Shown piece after piece: positions 22,825 to 33,973 of a stretch of 64,000 bases of DNA; position 1 is the first letter of the stretch; each line of letters starts with the position of its first letter. The DNA is taken from NCBI RefSeq assembly GCF_042477335.2, contig NC_091260.1:46209001-46273000 (forward strand), in the 5' to 3' direction. The DNA comes from Ovis canadensis (lineage: Eukaryota; Chordata; Mammalia; Artiodactyla; Bovidae). The position numbers and the translations under genes are program-made. The notes below the pieces were generated by a model. The model made no database searches. It had not been told where the DNA came from and worked only from the letters and a program-made list of their open reading frames with translations.

Positions 22825-23257
22825 TTTAACAGGAGGTCATTGACATGTTGATTATGATTTTCTAAGAAGCCATTAAAAAAGAAATGTAATTGGCAAAGTC
22901 TAAAAATGGCTTATTTGTGACTGCTTGTGTATGTAAAACATTGTATTGTCCTTTTGACCTGTAAATAGAGAAATACTAGCTGAGTGCAGTTTTAGTATTT
23001 ACAGTTAAGGAATTATCTAAAAGTCTGATGCCAGGACACCAGTTTTGGCCTAAAAAGCTTTAGGCTAAAAGGGCTATATTTAAGTTTAATAATGATTAGG
23101 AACCATTCATTTAGGACCAGGAGAGAGGCAGAAGTTAATATTAGTTTCACTGTCATTTCTGTTTAAGTGAAAATTGTTTCTTAAAGAGAGGGCTTATTAC
23201 AATAGATATGTTGAAACCACATACATAAATATGAAATACATGATTTAGTGCTTTAAA
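22825..23257. other. Single-copy sequence
   Basis: No feature recognised. Confidence 0.4.
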
Positions 23258-23258
23258 A

Positions 23259-23640
23259 AATTGTATTAGTTTTCTAGAGCTGATGTAACAAATGACGACA
23301 AACCTGACAGCTTGCAAATAGCAGAAATGCACACTTTCACAGTTCTGAAAGCCAGACGTCTACCAGGCAGTGTGCTCTCTGAAGGCTTGAAGGGAGACTT
23401 CCTTGTCACCTGTTTCCTATTTTTCGGCAAGTACGGGCACTTCCTGGCATCCCTTGGCTTGTAGACCCATCAGTCCAGTTTCTGCTTTGGTTGTCACGTG
23501 GCCATTTCTACATGTGTCTGCCTCTTGTCATAATGATACATCAGTGTACTAGGGAGCATGCCATCAATATTAACTTGATTCAATCTGCGAAGACTCTATT
23601 TCCAAGTGATGTCACATTCACAGGTAGTGATGGAGGTGGG
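23259..23640 (-). mobile_element. MLT1-type LTR (ERVL-MaLR), solo
   Basis: Antisense MaLR LTR landmarks: TTGTATTAGTTTTCTAGAGC, TCACAGTTCTGAAAGCCAGA, CCCTTGGCTTGTAGACCCAT and CTATTTCCAAGTGATGTCAC. This is an ancient endogenous-retrovirus relic with no internal region beside it. It ends at an 11-base G run (23638-23648). Confidence 0.75.
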
Positions 23641-23789
23641 GGGGGGGGTCTTGCACATAATTCTGTGGTCTTGATCTCAAAGTATGATCCTATTCCTTTG
23701 CTGTATGTTTCCCTCTCAGAAGCTTTCTCTCTGAAGTACTCTGAAGGCAGGTTTCTCATGCTTTCCCAATTTTTCAAAAGTGTATTTTT

Positions 23790-24005
23790 ATTTTAAATTT
23801 ATTTTTTATTTTATTTTTATTTTTGACTGCATAGGCTTTTTGTTTCAGTGTGAGGAGGCTCCAGAGGTCTCGGGCTCGGCACTTGTGGTGCCTGGGCTTA
23901 GTTGCTCTATGGCATGAGAGATGTTAGCTCCTTGACCAGGGATCGAACCCATGTCCCCTGCATTGCAAGGCAGATTCTTAATTACTGGACCAGCATGGAA
24001 GTCCC
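23790..24005 (-). mobile_element. CHR-2 type tRNA SINE
   Basis: Antisense: T/A-rich start, GGCACTTGTGGTGCCTGGGC, ACCAGGGATCGAACCCATGT, then GGACCAGCATGGAAGTCCC. Confidence 0.85.
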
Positions 24006-24191
24006 TTCTCCAGTTTCAATAAAGAAAAAATAAATAATCAGAGAAGTGATAGGCCAAAGGCAACATGTTAAGATTTGGAAAACAGAGTCTAGTCGGGAAA
24101 ACAGAAATCATTCCAACTATTTTAATAGAGAGGATTTAATATAAAGAATTGGAGAACTGAAAAGGCAAGAAAAAAGCACTGAGGTGACATA

Positions 24192-24636
24192 GGTCTAGTC
24201 AAGGAAAGTTTTTCCAGTAGTCATATATGGATGTGAGCATTGGACCATAAAGAAGGCAGAGAGCCAAAGAATTGATGCTTTCAAACTGTGGTGCTGGAGA
24301 AGACTCTTGAGAGTTCCTTGGACTGCAGGATCAAACCAGTCAATCCTAAAGGAAATTGTTCCTGAATATTCATTGGAAGGAGTGATGCTGAATCTCCAAT
24401 ACTCTGGCCACCTGATGCAAAGAACTGACTCATCGGAAAAGACCCTCATGCTGGGAAAGATTGAGGGCAAGAGGAGAAGGGGGCAATGGAGGATGAAATG
24501 GTTGGATGGCATCACAGATTCAATGGACATGAGTTTGAGCAAACTCTGGGAGATAGTGGAGGACAGAGGAGCCTGCTGTGCTTCAGTTCATAGGGTCACA
24601 AAGAGTCAGACGTGACAGCAGCTGAACGCAACAACA
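24192..24636 (+). mobile_element. BovB LINE 3' fragment, old tail type
   Basis: Sense BovB starting GGTCTAGTCAAGG and ending GAACGCAACAACACAGG. The C-terminal frame is broken by small indels. Confidence 0.9.
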
Positions 24637-25208
24637 CAGGAGGGACACAAGGAAGTGGTGGGAACCTGTCTTTGGCAAAGAAGTGTCACAGAGCTGGGAC
24701 CCACACTGCTGTGGAGATGGTGCTGGGCAGTCTTCTGGCATCTCTGGTGGGCACAATGAGGCCAGTTTTGTGAGTGTGAAAAAATGCAGGAAACTGGAAT
24801 CTCACTTACCGCTGCCTAGGTGATGGGCTGTTGCTGAGTGGAGAGTGGCAGGAGGGCCAGTACTCAGCAAGGGGCCTGCCTCCCTCTGCCTTCCTCCCTC
24901 TGCCTGTTATCAGTAGTCCTTTTGGTAGTGGAGCCCCTTTTGCCAGAACCAATCTGGGAGCCATCTAACAAAGGTGAGATGAGGTTCAGAGCCCAGAGGC
25001 GGCATCTTAAAGTGGATGGCAGAAAGGTGGATTTGGATTTGGGAGAAGTCTTAGCTTAATAACCAGCAAATGCAAGTTTGCAGGGCCAGTTTTCATATTT
25101 GAAAGACTAGTTGACACTGTACATTTGTTTATATACTGTGGCCCTTTTGAGAGACATACAGCATTGTAATGACTAAGATTTTCCCTCCCCATGACCTCCA
25201 TAGCCTCC
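24637..25208. other. Single-copy sequence
   Basis: Flanking sequence at 24060-24190 and here may belong to one older repeat I cannot name. No gene is seen. Confidence 0.35.
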
Positions 25209-25602
25209 ATAAAGAAGGATGAGCTTCAAAGAATTGATGCTTTCAAACTGTGGTGTTGGAGAAGAATCTTGAGAGTCCCTTGGACAGCAAGATCAAACCA
25301 GTCAGTCCTAAATGAAATCATCCTTGAATATCTGTTGGAAGGACTGATGCCAAAGCTGATGCTCCAATACTTTGGCCACTTGATGTGAAGAGCTGACTCA
25401 TTGGAAAAGACTGATGCTGGGAAAGATTGAGGGCAAGAGGAGAAGGGGGCAACAGAGGATGAGATGGTTGCATGGTATCACTGACTCATGGATATAAGTT
25501 TACACAAACTGGAGATACTGAAGGACAGAGAAGGCTGTTGTGCTGCAGTCCATGGGGCCACAAAGAGTTAGACATGACCTAGTGACTGAGCAAAAACAAC
25601 AA
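25209..25602 (+). mobile_element. BovB LINE 3' fragment, old tail type
   Basis: Sense BovB beginning at the [24 protein letters not shown] codons and ending in an AAAAACAACAAA tail. Confidence 0.9.
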
Positions 25603-26074
25603 ATACCCTCTAAGAACCAGTACCACCTTTGAGAGAACATTGCCTCATGAATATGAGCATTACTGGTTCTCAGACCTAGATGTTTGATAGCTTACCTCTC
25701 AGGCACAGATATTAAAAGCTGAAATGTGTGATGTGGAGTTCAAACCCTTTGCTCCTCAGGGATAAGCTCTGGGCTTTGAGTTCCCTTCTGATTGTAGGTT
25801 GCAGTCCAGGGTTGGGGTTTATGGTGATACTGTATCTCTGTATCCAGCTTCTGGTAAACTGTAAACCAGCTTCTCCTACTCACCTCCATATGGACCTTGT
25901 GTCATTTGAATGGTATGTAGACTCAGACAGTTTTTCTACAATTTTTTCCAGTGGAAGTTGTTGCATATTTAGCAGCAGATTCTGTGTGCCCATGGGAAGA
26001 GGGAAACCCAGAATCCTAGTGTATTTCCATCTTGAATGGGGACCTCAAGAAGCTCCATCTTAAGGAAAGAGCAC
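25603..26074. other. Single-copy sequence
   Basis: A 111-codon plus-strand frame (25728-26063) has no recognisable domain and is not called a gene. Confidence 0.4.
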
Positions 26075-26262
26075 AGGGCCTTCCCTGGAAGCACAGTGGT
26101 TGAGCCTTCACCTTCCAGTGCAGGGGGCTGTTGCTTCCATCCCTGGTCGAGGAGCTGAGATCCCAAGCTCATGGCCAAAACATCAGACTACAAACAGAAG
26201 CAATATTGTAGCAAATTCGCCAAAGACTTTAAAATGGTCTACCTTAAAAAATATTTACAACA
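26075..26262 (+). mobile_element. CHR-2 type tRNA SINE
   Basis: Sense: GGGCCTTCCCTGGAAGCACA, then ATCCCTGGTCGAGGAGCTGA and the A-rich CHR-2 tail (AGACTTTAAAATGGTCTACC). Confidence 0.85.
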
Positions 26263-26479
26263 GAAAGAGTACAAACCAGGTGAATAAGCAGGAGTGAATG
26301 AAGTATGATTGTAGGCATCATAATGATCAAAATGTGTAGGTTTTTGCAGATGGTGAAGAGGCTGGATATTCAAGTTAAAGAGTAAATCCAAGTGGGCTCT
26401 TGGGTAGCTATTTCAGAGAATGGCTATCCTATCTATTGCAGGGAAGTTAGGTAATTGGGAAGTGTTCAGAAGATAAGTG

Positions 26480-26680
26480 TTCTGTTGGCTCAGTGGGTAA
26501 AGAGTCTGCCTGTAATGTGGGAGATCCAAGTTTGATTCCTGGGTTGGGAAGATCCCCTGGAGAAGGAAATGGCAACCCACTCTAGTATTCTTACCTGGAG
26601 AACTCTATTGTCAGAGGAGCCTTGTATGGCTACAGTCCATGGGGTCACAAAGAGTCAGACACGACTGAGTGACTAACACA
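26480..26680 (+). mobile_element. Bov-tA SINE
   Basis: Sense, starting TCTGTTGGCTCAGTGGGTAA and ending GACACGACTGAGTGACTAAC. Confidence 0.92.
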
Positions 26681-27020
26681 TTTTCTGAAGAAAACAAAGC
26701 AATTCAACTTGTTAATCTCTAGGACTGACTTACTGAACTGGCTTGCTTTCTTAAACAATTGGAGTGAGGGCAGGGAGATAGCAGAGGTAGGTACCTCTAG
26801 CAACCGATTAGATGGGAAGTTTAGATGGAGACACATACGAAGTAGTCCAAGGACTATAGAGGGTAGTTTAACAAAATGTGAGATTGTAGGTATGGTGACC
26901 ATAGAATTGTAGAGAGGAGGGATGGATATGGTTTGTTGATCATGCAGATCTTGAGTGATAAAGTAGAGCAAAATAAAGAGAAAATATAGGATCTGGAACT
27001 TAAAGTCATTTATCAAGTCA
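26681..27020. other. Single-copy sequence
   Basis: No feature recognised. Open frames on both strands have no family signature. Confidence 0.4.
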
Positions 27021-27209
27021 TGAAGTCACTCAGTCATGTCTGACCCCACGGACTGTAGCCCACCAGGCTCCTCCATCCATGGAATTTTCTAGGCAAGAGT
27101 ACTGGAGTGGGCTGCCATTTCCTTCTCCAGGGGATCTTCCCAACCCAGGGATCGAACCTGGGTCTTCTGCATTGTGGGCAGACGCTTTACCATCTGAGCC
27201 ACCAAGGAA
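27021..27209 (-). mobile_element. Bov-tA SINE
   Basis: Antisense, ending in the tRNA-like head TTTACCATCTGAGCCACCAA. Confidence 0.92.
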
Positions 27210-27704
27210 TAGTTATAAATGACATTACCTCATTTTAGGCTGCTGCACTATAGTGGAATTAGGAGTAGGTAAGAAGGAGATAGCTATTTGGAACAACATT
27301 TGAGGGAATTCTTTATCTTCGGAGATCTGACATTTCCAGTAAAAGCAAGGCCAGGGTTTGTCAGGTGCTCTGCTTTTGGACAAATGAGCTGGCTGTTGAG
27401 TCTCCTTCTTCTTCTTCTTGGCAGAAAAATCATATTGCAGCTTATAAATTAAGAGAGCGCCAGTAAGGAAATTTCATTGAGCATTGGTATGGTTAATGGC
27501 CTTGAACATTTGAGGAAATGCATCCATTAAAAAAAAAAAAAAAAGCAGAGTCCAAAAACAGACTGTTAGGAATAGGAATAATCAAAGGATAGGTGATCAC
27601 AGAGAAAGGGACTATAGGCATCTGGAAAAGATGGAGTGAGGGGAGTACAGGATTCAAGAGATAGATGATTACAGGTGGTGCAGGTTCTGTAGTTCTTGCT
27701 GATT
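27210..27704. other. Single-copy sequence with an A17-18 run
   Basis: A run of A lies at about 27527-27544. It has no attached element that I recognise. Confidence 0.4.
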
Positions 27705-28018
27705 AAAAAAAATTGTTTTAAATTTATTTTTGTCTGTGCTGGCTCTGGGGTGCTGTGAGGGCTTTTCTCTAGTTTTGGAGAGCAGGGGCTACATTCTAGT
27801 TGTGGTGCGTGAGCTTCTTACTGCTCTTTTTGCTGAGCACAGGCTCTAGGGTACTTGAGCTTGAGCAGTTATACCGGAGCTTTAGAGCATGGGCTCAATT
27901 GTTGTGGTGCAAGGGCTTAGTTGCTCCAAGGCCTGTGGGATTCTCCCAGATCGGGGATAGAACCCCTGTCTTCTGTATTGGCAGGTCGTTCTTTACCATT
28001 GAGTCACCAGGGAAGCCT
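27705..28018 (-). mobile_element. CHR-2 type tRNA SINE, long form
   Basis: Antisense: TTTATTTTTGTCTGTGCTGG, CAAGGGCTTAGTTGCTCCAA, TCGGGGATAGAACCCCTGTC, then ATTGAGTCACCAGGGAAGCC. Confidence 0.85.
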
Positions 28019-28039
28019 GTTGTTGATTCTTTTTACTAT

Positions 28040-28300
28040 TTCTTAGATCTTTCTCCATTTCTCCTTACTCTTCGCCACCACCCCTCTTCAAATCACAGCC
28101 ATCACTCACCTGGGCTATTACAACACCCTCCCACCTTGGCTCTATGTTTCATGCCACCCTCAAACCTACCCCAGTTTATTTTCTACTTTTCTGTCAATGA
28201 TCTTTCTAAAATATTCATCCGTTCACTCCACAGGTATTTGTGAAACACCAAGTATGCATGAGGCATTCTACTGGGTGGTGGTCAGACATTGATCAGCTAA
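28040..28300 (+). mobile_element. L2 LINE fragment
   Basis: Sense L2 remnants: CATCACTCACCTGGGCTATT, ACAACACCCTCCCACCTTGG, then a TTCACTCCACAGGTATTTGT block. Confidence 0.6.
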
Positions 28301-28348
28301 GCATGTATGGCCGCTGATTTCAGTGAGCTTGAAGCCCTTGACTGTTTT

Positions 28349-28462
28349 CCATTGTTCAGTGGCCTAATCGTGTCTGACTCTGCCATCCCATGAACTGCAG
28401 CATGCCAGGCCTCCCTGTCCCTTACCATCTCCCGAAGTTTGCCCAAGTTCATGTCCATTGCG
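28349..28462 (-). mobile_element. Very short BovB 3' end
   Basis: About 115 bases of antisense BovB 3' end (CAGCATGCCAGGCCTCCCTG). TTGAAGCCCTTGA before it and TTGAAGTCCTTAA after it may be the target-site duplication. Confidence 0.85.
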
Positions 28463-28479
28463 TTGAAGTCCTTAATGAA

Positions 28480-28705
28480 CAGTGACAACAATGATTAAAA
28501 AGGCCAGGTATGGGAAGGATGATGGTGTGGTTGGAAGGAGAGAAGGGGCAGGGCTCTGAAAGAAAGATCCTAGAGGGAGTGATGTCTGTTATGTCAGAGT
28601 TTGGTTTTTAGCTGAAAGCATTTGAAAGGTTAGCCAGGAGAAGGCTGTTGACCAGAGGAGATCTGAGTTTTGTAAAGGCCGTTCTGGCAGCTGAACGGAG
28701 AAAAG
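28480..28705 (-). mobile_element. L2 LINE fragment, antisense
   Basis: GACCAGAGGAGATCTGAG and AAGGCCGTTCTGGCAGCTGA match the antisense L2 ORF2 3' region. Weakly conserved. Confidence 0.55.
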
Positions 28706-28861
28706 TTGGGAGGATAATTACTAATTAAATTTCTTCCTTCTCTCCTTTCAAAGGATCTCCCAGTGTTCAGATTTAAACACTGATTCCTTATGCTAGTATT
28801 CAAAAGCTTTTTGTAAACAACCCTTCCCTCTGCAACTATTTGCATCAGTTGCTGGACCTTT

Positions 28862-28975
28862 TCTCACAGTTTACACCTCTGGTTCTTAATGCAAAATTAC
28901 CTGGGGATACAGTAGAGATTGAGATTCTCAGGCCCCATCCCCAGGGATTTCATTTTATTAATTTTAGGGTTTGAC
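28862..28975. mobile_element. MER5-like hAT MITE relic
   Basis: CTGGTTCTTAATGCAAAATT, ACCTGGGGATACAG and GATTCTCAGGCCCCATCCCC follow the MER5 order. Confidence 0.7.
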
Positions 28976-29839
28976 TTCAAAACCTACACTTCCAAACAGT
29001 ACCCCATGCTATCAGTCAGGACCAGTTGTTGTCCAAATATTGGACTGGCTGAAAAGTTCCTTTGCACTTTTCTGTAACATTTTAAGGAAAAATCTATACA
29101 ATCTTTTTGGCCAGCTAGCAGAACTTCCTGTTTTTCTCTATCTGCTTGGTCCAATATGGTAACTGTTGAATGCTTGAGATATGGCTGGTGCAACTAACTA
29201 AATTTTAATTGTGAAGAATTGAAATAAATTTAATTTAAAGAGCCACCTGTGGCAAATTGGTCAGTTCAGTGTGGATTCCAGTCTGAGACACTTCCTTTAT
29301 GAAGACTGTACTCAATGTGTGGTTTCTTGCCTCGTGGCCTAGGCACAGTCTTCCCACTCTAGGAGCCTGCTCTCCACTAGGCACACCTCCTCCCTACATG
29401 GTCAGTTTCCATGGAGTCTGTAGGTCTCTCCTACAATAGCTTCCTTTTGACCCCTTCAGATACAGAGTATCTTCAGATACAGAGTAGGTACCCCTTCTTC
29501 CATATTACAGACATATATCTCTCTTTATCCCCAACACCTTGAGAGCTGCCTGGATATAAAACTCTCTGTACATGCTTGTTGTAGAAATAAACAAATAAAT
29601 GTAACAACTGAGACACAGAACAATAGGTGTTAGAACCATTTAACTGAATAAGGCATTAGGTAGACACTGGTCATTAGATGAGGGTTATTGTTTGTTTGCT
29701 GCAACTTTGTTATTGGAAACACCACAAAGCTGGACCTGAGAGAATTAAACTGTTCGTGATCTTTAGTTGCTAATGAATTCAATGTATCATCTCCAATATC
29801 TTTGTGGATTAGTTAGTTTTGCAAAGTTTGGATGGCAGC
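28976..29839. other. Single-copy sequence
   Basis: No gene. A small direct duplication (CTTCAGATACAGAGTA twice) lies near 29454-29487. Confidence 0.4.
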
Positions 29840-30105
29840 ATGTTTTCAGGAGAAATATTTTGGAGCCATACTACCTGGATTGAAACCCTGGTTCTGTTGC
29901 TTATCCAGCAACTGATTCTGTTGTTTAACCTCAGGGAAGATGTTAAGTTACTTAACATTTTTTTATATTCAGTTTCATCACCTACAAAATGTGTTAATTA
30001 TAGTACGTACTTCTCAATGTTGTTAACAGATTAATATTTGCAAAGGTCTTAAGACAGTATCTGGCACATATTAAGGAATTAAGTGTTTGCTTAATAAATT
30101 AAAAA
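29840..30105 (+). mobile_element. MIR SINE
   Basis: Sense MIR: CTACCTGGATTGAAACCCTG, CAGTTTCATCACCTACAAAA, then CTTAAGACAGTATCTGGCAC and CTTAATAAATT. Confidence 0.85.
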
Positions 30106-30295
30106 CAAACTTGGCTCTTGGCTCCATTAACATCCCAAGCTTGTGATCTTTTCTCTTGGGCAAAAGAAGAATTAGAGGAAAATGTAGGCAGTGAATACAC
30201 ATTATCAATACTCAGCAACTACCCATGCCTTCTCGGATTCAACTGGGATGAAGAGATGGGATAATGTTATGAACACAGAGGCAGGCTCATGGTAC

Positions 30296-30508
30296 AGTGT
30301 GTGTGTATGCTCAGTTGCTTCAGGCATGTCCAACTTTTTGCGACCCCATGGATATAGGCCTGCCAGGCTCCACTGTCCATGGAATTTTCTGGGCAAGGAT
30401 ACTGGGGCGGGTTGCCGTTTTCTCTGCCAGGGGATCTTCCTGATCCAGGGATCCCACCTGCATCTCTTTTGTCTCCTGGATTGAAAGTGGGTTCTTTACT
30501 GCCACTTG
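30296..30508 (-). mobile_element. Bov-tA SINE
   Basis: Antisense. Starts TGTGTGTGTATGCTCAGTTG and ends near the diverged tRNA-like head (GGGTTCTTTACTGCCACTTG). Confidence 0.9.
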
Positions 30509-31414
30509 ATCTGAGTCACTCTGTCAATGGTAGATTACGAGAAGTAGGGTGAGAAGAAATTCTGGAAAGGTAAAAATGAAACAGCCAATATTTACATGAA
30601 ATCTGGCATGATTTTGATGTAAAATGTAAATTTCTTGAAAATTGCCTCATGTCAGATCTCTTATCACCTTTTCAATCTAAGCCTAAAGTAGATTTTGAAA
30701 GCAGAATTTGAGCTCCCACTTTTCCTTTCTCAAAGAACACATGTTGGGCATTTGATATTTACTTGTCTAATTAAATTATAACCTTTTCTTAATAGAACTC
30801 GGCATTCTCTTCAGGAAAACTTCCTCCTTGCCATCACAGGCACTCCTGATTGGCAGGAATTAAAGGTGAGTTGCTACCTCTAGGAGATGGAAATGAATCC
30901 AATATAAGTTGATCTGACACTTTCCTCTAGGAATTACATTTTGAGGGGAATGATACATGGAAGGATATACCAATCCAGCCATTCATTACCTTGATACCTG
31001 GACCTGATAGTTAAGAAATTCCTATAACTTAAGGAAGAGTTTGCCCTGTTCCTGACTTAAATCTTTGGAATTCTGGCTCATTCAGAATTTTAGCTACTAA
31101 GTATACCTCTAACAGATTCCATGTTCTGTTTACATGAGCCAAAGTTAGTCTATGATGTAAGGAATTCAAGCTGATACAATTCTATATTTACTTAAGTCAT
31201 GATCTGCTGAAATATATAGTGAACTCTGAAATTTTCCCCCAAAACACTGTTTTTTAATGAACTTTCTTACTGACTGTGAAGTAGAATAGGAAATTTCAGA
31301 GGTTGCACTAATGAGACTTCTTGACATAAAGAGGAAATGCCAGATGTTTAGAAACATCAAGTAAGAAATAATGGACTAATAAGGAAAGTCATATCTAAAA
31401 ACCCATCTCTAGAA
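30509..31414. other. Single-copy sequence
   Basis: No gene or named repeat recognised. Confidence 0.4.
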
Positions 31415-32256
31415 CAGTCAGCAAACTTTTTCTAAAAAGGCCAGAGAGTAAATAATTTAAGCCTTGAGAGTAATAAAGTCTTTGTTAAAACTCTCAACTC
31501 TGCTCATTTCAGTTTAGTCGCTCAGTCGTGTTCGACTCTGCGACCCTGTGGACTGCAGCAGCCAGGGTTCCCTGTCCATCACCAACTCCCAGAGCTTGCT
31601 CAAACTCATGTCCATCTCATCTTTGATGCCATCCGACCATCTCATCCTTTGTCATCCTCTTCTCCTCCTACCTTCAATCTTTCCCAGCATCAGAGTCTTT
31701 TCCAGTGAGTCAGTTCTTCGCATCAGGTGGCCAAAGTATTGGAGTTTCAGCTTCAGCATCAGTCCTTCCAATGAATATTCAGGACTGATTTCCTTTAAGA
31801 TGAACTGATCAGATCTCCTTGAAGTTCAAGGGACTCTCAAGAGTTTTCTCTAACACCATGGTTCAGAAGCATCAATTCTTCAGTGCTCAGCTTTCTTTAC
31901 AGTCTGACTCTCACATCCATACAAGACTACTGGAAAAACCATAGCTTTGAGTATATGGGCCTTTGTCGGCAAAGTAATGTCTCTGCTTTTTAATACACTG
32001 TCTAGGTTGGTCATAACTTTTCTTCCAAGGGGTAAGGGTCTTTTAATTTCATGGCTTCAGTCACCATCTGCAGTGATTTTGGAGCACCCCCAAATAAAGT
32101 CTGTCACTGTTTCCACTCAACTTTGCTATTAAAGCACAAAAGCAGCTCTAGATAATGTGTAAACAAATGAACATGACCCTGTTCCAATAAAACTTTATTT
32201 ACAAATATAGGCAGCAGATGAGATTTGGCTCACTAGCCACAGTTTGCTGACAGCTG
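31415..32256. mobile_element. hAT-like non-autonomous DNA transposon, split by BovB
   Basis: Terminal inverted repeats GTCAGCAAACT (31417-31427) and AGTTTGCTGAC (32241-32251) are perfect 11-bp complements within CAG...CTG ends. Flanking octamers CTCTAGAA (31407-31414) and CCTTAGAA (32257-32264) match at 6 of 8, consistent with a decayed hAT target duplication. The inner part includes AATAAAACTTTATTTACAAA. Family name not assigned. Confidence 0.8.
31505..32115 (-). mobile_element. BovB LINE 3' fragment nested in the hAT element
   Basis: Antisense BovB of about 610 bp. CTCAACTCTGCT (31493-31504) and CTCAACTTTGCT (32116-32127) form a 12-bp target duplication with one mismatch. Confidence 0.93.
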
Positions 32257-32264
32257 CCTTAGAA

Positions 32265-32325
32265 TTGTGCCTGGTGTATATCAGGCTTTCAATAAATATT
32301 CATTGACTGGATGAATGAAAAAGGG
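32265..32325 (+). mobile_element. L2/MIR-type 3' tail
   Basis: GTGCCTGGTGTATATCAGGC followed by TTTCAATAAATATTCATTGA, the 3'-end signature shared by L2 and MIR. Confidence 0.6.
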
Positions 32326-32549
32326 ATCAGTTTGTAGGCTGGATACAGTTGCCATCTGATGGTTTCTGTTTTCTCAGACTATTAGCAGTGAGAGCTTTTT
32401 AATGACAGCAGAGTAGAGTTGGGGCTTTGAGACCATTAGCAAATTTCTGAAATAACTGCTGGTTGGGGACAACATCTGATTCCAAAATCCAAATCTTATA
32501 TATTGCTAGGAATGGTTTATTAGGAGGGAAGGAAAGGAACTAGCATCTA
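32326..32549. other. Single-copy sequence
   Basis: No feature recognised. Confidence 0.4.
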
Positions 32550-33040
32550 TTAAAAGAGCTTAATGTCATTTGCATATAATAATGATCTTACCCCTTCCTT
32601 TCCAATTCGGATATCTTTTGATTCTTTGTCTTATCTGGTTTCTGTGGCTAGCACTTCCAATACTGTTCTGAATAGAAGTGGTAGAGGGGGCATCCTTGTC
32701 TTGTTCCAGATTTTAGTGGGAAGTCTTTTATTAATAAGCTTTTCACCATTGGGGATTATGTTGGCTGTGGGTTTGTCATAAATAAATTTTTAGTATGTTG
32801 AGATATGTTCTCTCTGTACACACTTTGATGAGAGTTGTTACCATGAATAGATTTTGCATTTTATCAGCTGCTTTCTCTGCATCTATTGAGACGATCATGT
32901 GATTTTTGTCTTTTCTTTTGTTGATGTGGTATATCACATCGGACCATCCCTGTTACCATGGGATGAGTCTAGCCTGATCATAGTATATTGTCTTTTTGTG
33001 TTTAGTTAAGTCTGCTAATATTTTTGTTAAGAATTTTTGC
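32550..33040 (-). mobile_element. L1 ORF2 fragment, antisense
   Basis: Antisense L1 reverse-transcriptase region: GTGGCTAGCACTTCCAATAC, GCATCCTTGTCTTGTTCCAG, ATGTTGGCTGTGGGTTTGTC and GCATCTATTGAGACGATCAT. Frames are disrupted. Confidence 0.85.
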
Positions 33041-33045
33041 AACTA

Positions 33046-33320
33046 CATTCTGTATACCTGAATCTAACTCAACATTATAAATCAACTGTGTAGTAGTAGT
33101 GTTAGTCGCTAGTCATGTCATACTCTTTGTGACCCACAGCCTATAGCCTGCCAGGGTCCTCTGTCCATGGGATTCTTCAGGCAAGAATACTGGAGTGGGT
33201 TGCCATTCCCTTCTCCAGGGGATCTTCCTGACCCAGAGATTGAACCAGGGTCTCCTGTGTTGTAGCAGATTCTTTACCATCTGGGCTACAAGGAACTTTA
33301 ATTAAAAAAAAAACAAACAG
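33046..33320 (+). mobile_element. L1 3' terminus, split by Bov-tA
   Basis: TGTATACCTGAATCTAACTC and AACATTATAAATCAACTG at 33050-33090 are the L1 3' end in sense. The A-rich tail resumes at about 33296 after a nested SINE. Confidence 0.7.
33091..33295 (-). mobile_element. Bov-tA SINE
   Basis: Antisense Bov-tA (GAATACTGGAGTGGGTTGCC, CAGGGGATCTTCCTGACCCA, TTCTTTACCATCTGGGCTAC). Confidence 0.92.
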
Positions 33321-33326
33321 TTTAAT

Positions 33327-33512
33327 ATAGTGCTTTTCAAGGAATGCTCTTTGGAAATTTGAAACAATCAGTTGAGGTGTTTGTTAATAGATGTGGGTTC
33401 TCAGACTCCTCACCAGACCTGTTGAATCAGAGACACTGAAAATACTGTTAATTTTCTCAAGATCCTAAAATGATTGTCATGCAAAATTTAGTTTGAGAAC
33501 TACTGCTTTAAT
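33327..33512. mobile_element. MER5-like hAT MITE relic
   Basis: AGTGCTTTTCAAGGAATGCT at the start, CCTCACCAGACCTGTTGAAT in the middle and GTTTGAGAACTACTGCTTTA at the end match the MER5 layout with terminal inverted repeats. Confidence 0.7.
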
Positions 33513-33527
33513 TGATATCAGCAACTT

Positions 33528-33722
33528 AAAATACATTATGTTTTCTTCACAATAATCTTTGAAAGAGATATTATTAACCCCCATTTACAGATAGAGATAC
33601 TGGAACTTAGAGAGGCAAAGAGAACTGCCCAAAGTCACATAGAACCTAAATGAAACCGTGATGTTTCACATCCCCTCTTGTCTGTCTTAAAGCCCACACT
33701 TCCCCACTATGCCATTCTGCCT
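33528..33722 (-). mobile_element. MIR SINE
   Basis: Antisense MIR: TATTATTAACCCCCATTTAC, ACTGCCCAAAGTCACATAGA, then CACTTCCCCACTATGCCATT. Confidence 0.8.
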
Positions 33723-33973
33723 CTAGCATCAACAGCAAAACAGAAGTATAGATTAAATTATTCTAGTTCATTATCTGATTGGCATTATCTGTTGAAAGAT
33801 CTAAAATACTACTGAGGTTCAAGTGGAAAATTAAAGAGCTTAAAATTGAATGTTTTGCCCTGAAACTTACGGATTATGAGTTAAGGAGAAATAATCTTAC
33901 TATAGTGCTGGAGTCACAGGAATCTATGAATTAAGAAGGAGCTTCTCTGAACTGTATCATGTTTTTATTTTCA

